Assembly: GCF_009363155.1 (NCBI RefSeq)
Contig: NZ_CP045302.1
Coordinates: 1,487,001 to 1,551,000, forward strand
Source: Azotobacter salinestris
GTDB lineage: Bacteria > Pseudomonadota > Gammaproteobacteria > Pseudomonadales > Pseudomonadaceae
Length of the DNA: 64,000 nt
Direction of reading: 5' to 3'
Positions 57,672 through 64,000 of the stretch are shown piece after piece. The notes beneath the pieces were generated by a model. The model saw only the letters and a program-made list of their open reading frames with translations. It made no database searches and was not told where the DNA came from. The position numbers and the translations under genes are program-made. Numbering within the stretch: the first letter of the stretch is position 1; each line of letters begins with the position of its first letter.

Positions 57672-58211
57672 CCGTTTCTCCCACCGGGCTCTCCCTCTCT
57701 TGCTCAGTCTGCCCCTGCTGGGCGCAGCGAGCGCCTGGGCCCTCCCCTCCGATCGCGACCAGCCGATTCGTGTCCAGGCCGACAGCGCTGAACTCGACGA
57801 CAGGCAAGGGGTTGCGGTCTACCACGGCGACGTGGTGATCACCCAGGGCACGCTGAAGATCACCGGCAACAAGGTCACCATCACCCAGGACGACAACGGC
57901 GATATCAAGGTTTTCACCTCGGTCGGCAATCCTGCCTACTACGAGCAGAAGCCGGCACCTGACAAGAGCATCGTCAAGGCCTACGGCCAGACCATCCAGT
58001 ACTTCGCCGAAAACGAACGCATCGTGCTGATCGACAAGGCCCGCGTGATCCAGGATGGCAATACCTTCGAAGGTGAGAAGATTGTCTACGATACCCAGCG
58101 CCAGATCGTCAATGCTGGCCGCGCCACGGGGACCAAGGTAACCAGCCCGAAGCCACGAATCGACATGGTCATCCAACCGAAAAAGAAACAGCAGCCGGGA
58201 CAGACCCAGTA

Positions 58212-58212
<1 letters not shown>
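57658..58212 (+). CDS. lptA: LPS-transport periplasmic bridge protein LptA (LptH in Pseudomonas)
   Basis: This 184-residue OstA-domain protein has a signal peptide ([17 protein letters not shown]). The beta-jellyroll begins [40 protein letters not shown]. The tail is basic and Gln-rich. Oligomers bridge the periplasm between LptC and LptD. Its start lies inside lptC and its stop overlaps the lptB start (1 base). Confidence 0.94.
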
Positions 58213-58937
<725 letters not shown>

Positions 58938-58975
58938 AATGCGCCATTGAATGGGATAGACCAGTTAAATTCCGT

Positions 58976-58993
58976 TATAATCAGGCATAGAAT
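58976..58993 (+). promoter_or_regulatory. Candidate -10 elements upstream of rpoN
   Basis: TATAAT (58976-58981) and TAGAAT (58988-58993) lie in the 131-base AT-rich gap after lptB. TTAAAT (58965-58970) is a possible -35 for the second at 17 bases. rpoN therefore may have its own promoter besides read-through. The rpoN ATG lacks a clear Shine-Dalgarno sequence. Confidence 0.4.
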
Positions 58994-59068
58994 TTGCTTT
59001 AGAAAGGCGCATCGTCGCCTCGTAGTGATTGACGCGAATGCTTCGGCAAATATGGTGCTTCCTACAAT

Positions 59069-60577
59069 ATGAAACCATCGCTAGTCCTTAAGATGGGTCA
59101 GCAGCTGACGATGACTCCGCAGCTGCAACAAGCCATCCGTCTGCTTCAACTGTCGACCCTGGATCTGCAACAGGAAGTCCAGGAGGCCCTCGACTCCAAT
59201 CCCATGCTGGAACGTCAGGAAGACGCAGAGGACTACGACAGCCCGGATATGCTGGGCGAGCATGGCGACCAGTCGACAATCGATACCGCATCCGGCTCTT
59301 ACCAGGAAAGCTATGAAAGCGTAACGGCCAGCGAGGATGGCGGCAGCCTCGAGGATGGCGACTGGCACGAGCGCATTCCCAACGAACTGCCGGTGGATAC
59401 CGTTTGGGAAGACATTTACCAGACCAGTGCCAGCAGCCTGCCGAGCAGCGATGAAGACGAGTGGGACTTCACCACCCGCACCTCCACGGGCGAGAGCCTG
59501 CAGAGCCATCTGCTCTGGCAGCTCAACCTGGCCCCGATGTCGGATACCGACCGCCTGATTGCCGTCACCCTGATCGACAGTATCAACAGCGACGGCTATC
59601 TGGAGGCCTCTCCGGAGGAAATCCTTGCCTCCCTGGATCCGGAGCTGGGTATCGAACTCGACGAAGTGGAAATGGTGCTGCGCCGCATCCAGCAGTTCGA
59701 GCCGGCGGGGGTCGCCGCCCGCGATCTCAGCGAGTCGCTGCTGCTGCAACTGCGTCAGCTGCCGCTCGACACCCCCTGGCTGGAAGAGGCGCAACGACTG
59801 GCCAAGGACTATCTCGATCTGCTGGGCAACCGCGACTTCACCCAACTGATGCGACGCATGAAACTCAAGGAAGAGGAGCTGCGCCCGGTGATCGAGTTGA
59901 TTCAGAGCCTGAATCCTCGTCCCGGCGCCCAGATCGAGGCGAGCGAGCCCGAATACGTGGTGCCCGATGTCATCGTGCGCAAGCACAATGACCGCTGGCT
60001 GGTGGAGCTCAACCAGGAGGCCGTGCCGCGCCTGCGCATCAACCCCCATTATGCCGGTTTCATCAGACGTGCCGATGCCAGCGCCGACAACACCTTCATG
60101 CGCAACCAGCTGCAGGAGGCACGCTGGTTCATCAAGAGCCTGCAGAGTCGCAACGAAACTCTGATGAAGGTATCCACGCAGATCGTCGAGCACCAACGGG
60201 GTTTTCTCGACTACGGCGAAGAGGCCATGAAACCGCTGGTGCTGCATGACATCGCCGAGGCGGTCGGTATGCACGAGTCGACCATCTCACGGGTCACCAC
60301 CCAGAAATACATGCACACTCCGCGCGGCATCTACGAGCTGAAATACTTCTTCTCCAGCCACGTCAGCACCGCCGAAGGCGGTGAGTGCTCGTCCACGGCC
60401 ATCCGCGCCATCATCAAGAAACTGATCGCCGCGGAAAATCCGAAAAAGCCATTGAGCGACAGCAAGATCGCTGGTTTACTGGAAGAGCAGGGCATACAGG
60501 TGGCTCGCCGTACAGTCGCCAAATACCGGGAATCGCTCAGCATCGCGCCTTCCAGCGAACGCAAGCGACTTATGTAA
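59069..60577 (+). CDS. rpoN: RNA polymerase sigma-54 factor RpoN
   Basis: This 502-residue alternative sigma factor recognises -24/-12 promoters and needs AAA+ activators. It controls nitrogen, motility and other genes in pseudomonads. The Gln/Leu-rich activator-binding region I (1-50: [22 protein letters not shown]), an acidic region II (about 50-125) and the core-binding domain follow. The helix-turn-helix ([17 protein letters not shown]) and the RpoN box [10 protein letters not shown] (479-488) complete the protein. It heads a cluster with hpf, ptsN, rapZ and ptsO. Confidence 0.98.
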   Translation: MKPSLVLKMGQQLTMTPQLQQAIRLLQLSTLDLQQEVQEALDSNPMLERQEDAEDYDSPDMLGEHGDQSTIDTASGSYQESYESVTASEDGGSLEDGDWHERIPNELPVDTVWEDIYQTSASSLPSSDEDEWDFTTRTSTGESLQSHLLWQLNLAPMSDTDRLIAVTLIDSINSDGYLEASPEEILASLDPELGIELDEVEMVLRRIQQFEPAGVAARDLSESLLLQLRQLPLDTPWLEEAQRLAKDYLDLLGNRDFTQLMRRMKLKEEELRPVIELIQSLNPRPGAQIEASEPEYVVPDVIVRKHNDRWLVELNQEAVPRLRINPHYAGFIRRADASADNTFMRNQLQEARWFIKSLQSRNETLMKVSTQIVEHQRGFLDYGEEAMKPLVLHDIAEAVGMHESTISRVTTQKYMHTPRGIYELKYFFSSHVSTAEGGECSSTAIRAIIKKLIAAENPKKPLSDSKIAGLLEEQGIQVARRTVAKYRESLSIAPSSERKRLM

Positions 60578-60690
60578 CAGGATCGGGTCGGCCGCCGAGA
60601 CGGCAGCAGCGCTCAGCGGCCACTCGAAGCAGCGTATACCGGTAGCAGGCCCGTCAGCCTGCATCAAAATAGAAACAAGGAGAAAGCGGT

Positions 60691-60999
60691 ATGCAAGTCA
60701 ACATCAGTGGACATCAACTGGATGTGACCGACGCCCTACGCGACTATGTCGAGGAGAAGATCAGCCGGCTCGAGCGCCATTTCGACCGCATCACCAATGT
60801 CCAGGTGATCATGTCGGTCGAGAAGCTCAAGCAGAAGATCGAGGCGACCATGCATGTCGCCGGCGCCGAAGTGGTCGCCAACGCCGAGCATGAAGACATG
60901 TATGCGGCCATTGACCTGCTCGTCGACAAGCTTGACCGTCAACTGATCAAGCACAAGGAAAAGCAGATCGAACGCCAGCAGGGCGCTACGGCCCGCTGA
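60691..60999 (+). CDS. hpf: Ribosome hibernation promoting factor, short form (HPF)
   Basis: This 102-residue protein binds the 30S decoding region and helps form 100S dimers in resting cells. The beta-alpha-beta fold is seen in MQVNISGHQLDVTDALRDYVEEKISRLERHF and DMYAAIDLLVDKLDRQLIKHKEK. AAGGAG precedes the ATG. It lies 113 bases downstream of rpoN. It lacks the C-terminal domain of long HPF. Confidence 0.96.
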   Translation: MQVNISGHQLDVTDALRDYVEEKISRLERHFDRITNVQVIMSVEKLKQKIEATMHVAGAEVVANAEHEDMYAAIDLLVDKLDRQLIKHKEKQIERQQGATAR

Positions 61000-61011
61000 C
61001 TCCTTCGCCCC

Positions 61012-61476
61012 ATGATCAGACTCGAAGACATTCTGACCCCCGGCCGTTCCCTGGTGAACGTGCCGGGAGGAAGCAAGAAGCGCGCCCTCGAATACATAGC
61101 TGCCCTGGTCGCCCGCGAAATGCCCGACCTGGATCAGCAGACCATTTTCGAGAGCCTGATTGCTCGTGAAAAACTGGGTTCGACCGGTTTTGGCAACGGC
61201 ATCGCCATCCCCCATTGCCGCCTGCCCGGTTGCCCCGCTCCGATCAGCGTCCTGCTGCGGTTGGATGCGCCGATCGACTTCGATGCCATCGATGCCGCAC
61301 CGGTCGACCTGCTGTTCGTCCTACTGGTACCAGAAGCCGCCACCGACGAGCATCTACAGTTGCTTCGCCAGATCGCCAGCATGCTCGATCGCAGCGAGGT
61401 GCGCGAGCGCCTGCGCCAGGTCGAGAGCAGCGAAGCCCTTTACCAGGTGGTCGCGGACGCACAGAAGGGCCTGTAA
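61012..61476 (+). CDS. ptsN: Nitrogen-PTS EIIA protein PtsN (EIIA-Ntr)
   Basis: This 154-residue protein is the terminal acceptor of the nitrogen PTS. The phosphorylated His68 is in GNGIAIPHCR, within an EIIA-fructose-like fold (KLGSTGFGNG, LLFVLLVPEAATDEHLQLL). Its phosphorylation state affects potassium transport, PHB and RpoN-linked regulation in related bacteria. It starts 12 bases after hpf. Confidence 0.95.
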   Translation: MIRLEDILTPGRSLVNVPGGSKKRALEYIAALVAREMPDLDQQTIFESLIAREKLGSTGFGNGIAIPHCRLPGCPAPISVLLRLDAPIDFDAIDAAPVDLLFVLLVPEAATDEHLQLLRQIASMLDRSEVRERLRQVESSEALYQVVADAQKGL

Positions 61477-61571
61477 GGCTCCGTCCGGGAGTGCGGAGGT
61501 GCGTCGGCTGTGAACAAGCAATTGGCAACCCAGCTTTCGGCATTCATGCCTGACGACGGAAAGCTCCCATC

Positions 61572-62429
61572 ATGCGCGTGATTATCGTCAGCGGCCGCTC
61601 CGGCTCCGGCAAAAGCACCGCCCTCGACGTACTGGAAGACAACGGCTTCTTCTGCATCGACAACCTGCCGGCTGTCCTGCTTCCCGAACTGGCCGAGCGG
61701 GCACTGCTGCATACCGAATTGATCGAGCCCCAGGTCGCGGTGTCCATCGATGCACGCAACCTGCCCAGCCAGCTGAAGCGCTTCCCCGAACTGCTGGCCG
61801 AGGTGCGCACTCGCTATATCCTCTGCGACCTGCTCTATCTGGACGCCGACGACGAGACCCTGCTCAAGCGCTTCTCGGAAACCCGCCGACGCCATCCGCT
61901 GACCAACGAGAACCGTTCGCTGGCCGAAGCGATCCGCGAAGAAAGCCGGCTGCTCGCGCCCATCAAGGATCGAGCCGATCTCAAGATCGATACCACCCAT
62001 CTCAACCTCTATCAGTTGCGCGATACGCTCAAGTTGCGCCTGTTGAACAAGCCGGAACCGGGAACGGCTTTTCTGATCGAATCCTTCGGTTTCAAGCGAG
62101 GCATGCCGGTGGATGCGGATCTGGTATTCGATGTGCGCTGCCTTCCCAATCCCTACTGGAAGCCGGATCTGCGTGACTTTTCCGGCCTGGACCGACCGGT
62201 TGCCGATTACCTCGCGGCCCAGCCGGACGTCGAGGACATGTACCAGGATATCCAGGCCTATTTGCAGAAATGGCTGCCCCGCTTCGCTGCCAGCAACCGT
62301 GCCTATGTCACCATCGCGATCGGCTGCACCGGCGGCCATCACCGTTCGGTCTACCTGGCCGACCGGCTCGGCCGAGCCTTGAAGCAGTCACTCAAGAACG
62401 TTCAGGTCCGCCACCGCGACCTCTGCTGA
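61572..62429 (+). CDS. rapZ: RNase adaptor / nucleotide-binding protein RapZ
   Basis: This 285-residue protein has a P-loop [15 protein letters not shown] (8-22), a Walker B-like [21 protein letters not shown] and a C-terminal domain ending with [20 protein letters not shown]. In E. coli it controls GlmS through sRNA decay by RNase E. The role in pseudomonads is less studied. It is separated from ptsN by 95 bases, in which I see no clear promoter. Confidence 0.94.
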   Translation: MRVIIVSGRSGSGKSTALDVLEDNGFFCIDNLPAVLLPELAERALLHTELIEPQVAVSIDARNLPSQLKRFPELLAEVRTRYILCDLLYLDADDETLLKRFSETRRRHPLTNENRSLAEAIREESRLLAPIKDRADLKIDTTHLNLYQLRDTLKLRLLNKPEPGTAFLIESFGFKRGMPVDADLVFDVRCLPNPYWKPDLRDFSGLDRPVADYLAAQPDVEDMYQDIQAYLQKWLPRFAASNRAYVTIAIGCTGGHHRSVYLADRLGRALKQSLKNVQVRHRDLC

Positions 62430-62444
62430 AGGATGGATAACGCG

Positions 62445-62717
62445 ATGCCCGCCTGCGAAGTCACCATCATCAACAAGCTCGGGCTGCATGCCCGGGCAGC
62501 CGCCAAGTTCGTCGGCGTTGCCGGGCGCTATGCCTGCACGGTGCGCATTGGCCGGGCTCCGGAGAGCCTGGTCGACGGCAAAAGCATCATGGCAGTCATG
62601 ATGCTGGCTGCCGGCAAGGGGACGCACATTCACCTGCATACGGAAGGCGAACAGGATAGGGAAGCGCTGGAAGCCCTGGTTCAGCTGATCAACAACCGCT
62701 TCGACGAAGACGAATAA
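62445..62717 (+). CDS. ptsO: Nitrogen-PTS phosphocarrier NPr (PtsO)
   Basis: This 90-residue HPr homologue passes phosphate from EI-Ntr (PtsP, elsewhere) to PtsN. The active His15 lies in NKLGLHARAAAKF, and the regulatory-type Ser47 in DGKSIMAVMML. ATG 62445 is preferred over 62433 because AAGGA then sits at a workable distance; the earlier ATG touches it. It is 15 bases after rapZ. Confidence 0.95.
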   Translation: MPACEVTIINKLGLHARAAAKFVGVAGRYACTVRIGRAPESLVDGKSIMAVMMLAAGKGTHIHLHTEGEQDREALEALVQLINNRFDEDE

Positions 62718-62738
62718 CCAACGCCAGCACTGCCTGCT

Positions 62739-62759
62739 GCCGCCGAGTCATTCGGCGGC
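62739..62759. terminator. Hairpin between convergent ptsO and pmbA
   Basis: GCCGCCGA pairs perfectly with TCGGCGGC around GTCAT. No T-run follows on either strand, so termination by itself is uncertain. Confidence 0.45.
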
Positions 62760-62783
62760 GCACTCCAGCCGACGTCACCTTGC

Positions 62784-64000
62784 TCAACTTCCCGCCAGAG
62801 TCATCCGCTCCACGAGCACCGAGCCGGTGCAGATGTTGCTGCGATGCTCCAAATCGTTACCTACTGCGACGATCTGTCGGAACATGTCACGCAGATTGCC
62901 GGCGATGGTCACCTCCTGCACCGGATACTGGATCTCCCCGTTCTCGATCCAGAAGCCACCGGCACCACGGGAGTAATCGCCGGTCACCAGGTTGAGCCCC
63001 TGCCCCATCAGCTCGGTCAGCAGCAGGCCGCGCCCCATGCGGCGAATCAGGGCCGCCTGGTCCTCGTCGCCATGGGTGACGAACAGATTGTGCGCCCCTC
63101 CGGCATTGGCCGTGCTCGGCATGCCCAGTTTGCGTCCCGAATAGGTGCCCAAGGCATAGCTGGCCAGGCGCCCCTGCTCGACGAAATGCTTGGCGCGGGT
63201 CGGCAATCCGTCGGCATCGAAGGCTGCGCTGCCCAGCGCCCGGGGAATGTGGGGACGCTCGTCAAGGTTCAGCCACTCGGGAAACAGCTGCTCGCCCAGA
63301 GTTCCCTCGAGGAAGGAGGCATGCCGATAGAGATTGCCGCCGGTGATGGCGGCGATGAAATGGCCGAACAGCCCGGTGGCCAGTTCGGCGGAGAACAGCA
63401 CCGGCACTTCGCAGGTCGGCACCGGCCGCGCACCGAGACGCCGCGCCGCCCGCTCCGCCGCCCGCCGGCCGATCGCCTGCGGATCGGCCAGCGCCTCGCC
63501 ACGCCGGTTGACGTCATACCAGTAGTCGCGCTGCATCTGTCCTTCACCCTCGGCGATCATCACGCAGCTGAGACTGTGTCGGGTACTGGCATAGCCGCCG
63601 ATGAAGCCGTGGCTGTTGCCATAGACCCGGCATCCCTGGTGCGAGTTGAGCGAGGTGCCGTCGGCGTTGCGAATCCGCGGATCGGCAGTGAAGGCGGCCG
63701 CCTCGCACTCCAGCGCCCGCTCGATGGCCTGCTCGGGGCTGATCGCCCAAGGGTGGAAGAGATCCAGCTCCGGGAGTTCGCCGGGCATCAGCGCAGCGTC
63801 CGGCAGGCCCGCGCAGTCGTCCTCGGAGGCATGCCGGGCGATCGCCAGTGCGGCTGCCACGGTTTCCCGAATCGCTTCCTCGCCCGTCGCCGAAGTGCTT
63901 GCCGAGCCCTTGCGCTGTCCGAGATAGAGGGTGATGCCGAAGCCCTGATCGCGATTGAACTCGACCGTCTCCACCTCGCCCTGGCGTACCGTGGTGGACA
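62784..64000 (-). CDS. pmbA: Metalloprotease PmbA (TldE), 5' end outside the window
   Basis: At least 405 residues of the TldD/PmbA family are present. Its N-terminus (at least about 40 residues) lies beyond the right edge. The frame stays open through SVRQGEVETVEFNRDQGFGITLY-like sequence at the border. Later segments AAFTADPRIRNADG, FSAELATGLFGHFIAAITGGNLYR, and the C-terminal GAGGFWIENGEIQYPVQEVTIAGNL are diagnostic. PmbA with TldD matures microcin-like peptides and degrades CcdA in E. coli. An active-site metal motif resides in TldD, not in this partner. Convergent with ptsO. Confidence 0.94.
   Translation of the reverse strand, partial: STTVRQGEVETVEFNRDQGFGITLYLGQRKGSASTSATGEEAIRETVAAALAIARHASEDDCAGLPDAALMPGELPELDLFHPWAISPEQAIERALECEAAAFTADPRIRNADGTSLNSHQGCRVYGNSHGFIGGYASTRHSLSCVMIAEGEGQMQRDYWYDVNRRGEALADPQAIGRRAAERAARRLGARPVPTCEVPVLFSAELATGLFGHFIAAITGGNLYRHASFLEGTLGEQLFPEWLNLDERPHIPRALGSAAFDADGLPTRAKHFVEQGRLASYALGTYSGRKLGMPSTANAGGAHNLFVTHGDEDQAALIRRMGRGLLLTELMGQGLNLVTGDYSRGAGGFWIENGEIQYPVQEVTIAGNLRDMFRQIVAVGNDLEHRSNICTGSVLVERMTLAGS

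Overview
The window is a 64 kb block of core chromosome from a high-GC gammaproteobacterium. Gene order and protein sequences fit the family Pseudomonadaceae (Pseudomonas/Azotobacter group). The evidence includes the dcw cluster ending in lpxC, a Pseudomonas-type TrpRS with a C-terminal extension, a CysN-CysC fusion, a short HisG, AlgW, and an rpoN-hpf-ptsN-rapZ-ptsO cluster. From memory, the order follows the region of P. aeruginosa running from a sensor kinase near secA through to pmbA. Genus assignment is inference. I see no tRNA, rRNA, insertion sequence, prophage or CRISPR array.

Layout. 1-8.9 kb: a 5'-truncated sensor histidine kinase and a PduO-type cobalamin adenosyltransferase (+), meeting a convergent argJ - GST - MutT/ThiE-like fusion (-). 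Next come secA (-) and the divergent small gene dciA (+). 8.9-26.8 kb: the division and cell wall (dcw) cluster, all on the minus strand, transcribed mraZ-rsmH-ftsL-ftsI-murE-murF-mraY-murD-ftsW-murG-murC-ddlB-ftsQ-ftsA-ftsZ-lpxC. It has a sigma70-type promoter, four MraZ-box repeats at its head and an intrinsic terminator after lpxC. 26.9-28.3 kb: RNase P RNA (rnpB) and rsmI (-). 28.4-31.8 kb: lpoA, yraN, a GmhA/DiaA-type SIS protein and a DolP-like BON lipoprotein (+). 31.9-37 kb: petABC (cytochrome bc1) followed by sspA-sspB, and rplM-rpsI, all minus. 37-41.1 kb: endonuclease V, zapE, trpS and an alpha/beta hydrolase (-). 41.4-41.8 kb: a YhcB/ZapG-type protein (+). 42.3-46 kb: cysD-cysNC and a Nif3-like gene (-). 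46.1-47.3 kb: algW (+). 47.3-52.2 kb: ibaG-murA-hisG-hisD-hisC (-). 52.3-55.4 kb: mlaFEDCB (-). 55.6-58.9 kb: kdsD-kdsC-lptC-lptA-lptB (+). 59-62.7 kb: rpoN-hpf-ptsN-rapZ-ptsO (+). 62.8 kb to the end: pmbA (-), whose 5' end lies outside the window.

How the genes work together. Much of the window is envelope biogenesis: peptidoglycan precursors and divisome (dcw, murA, lpoA, yhcB), lipid A and core (lpxC, kdsD, kdsC, gmhA), LPS transport (lptABC), phospholipid asymmetry (mla), protein export (secA) and envelope stress (algW). The rest is housekeeping: respiration (bc1), ribosome (uS9/uL13), sulfate activation, histidine and arginine synthesis, and the nitrogen-PTS/sigma54 regulators.

No clearly new system is visible. 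The points most worth a second look are non-coding or small. They are a 40% GC island with a 65-codon ORF between mraZ and rnpB, the four MraZ boxes just downstream of the mraZ promoter, and a TrpRS C-terminal domain that looks YegP-like. Two gaps also stand out: an unexplained 0.45 kb gap upstream of the cysN terminator, and the rplM-nfi gap with a 30-bp-spaced direct repeat and a possible small ORF.
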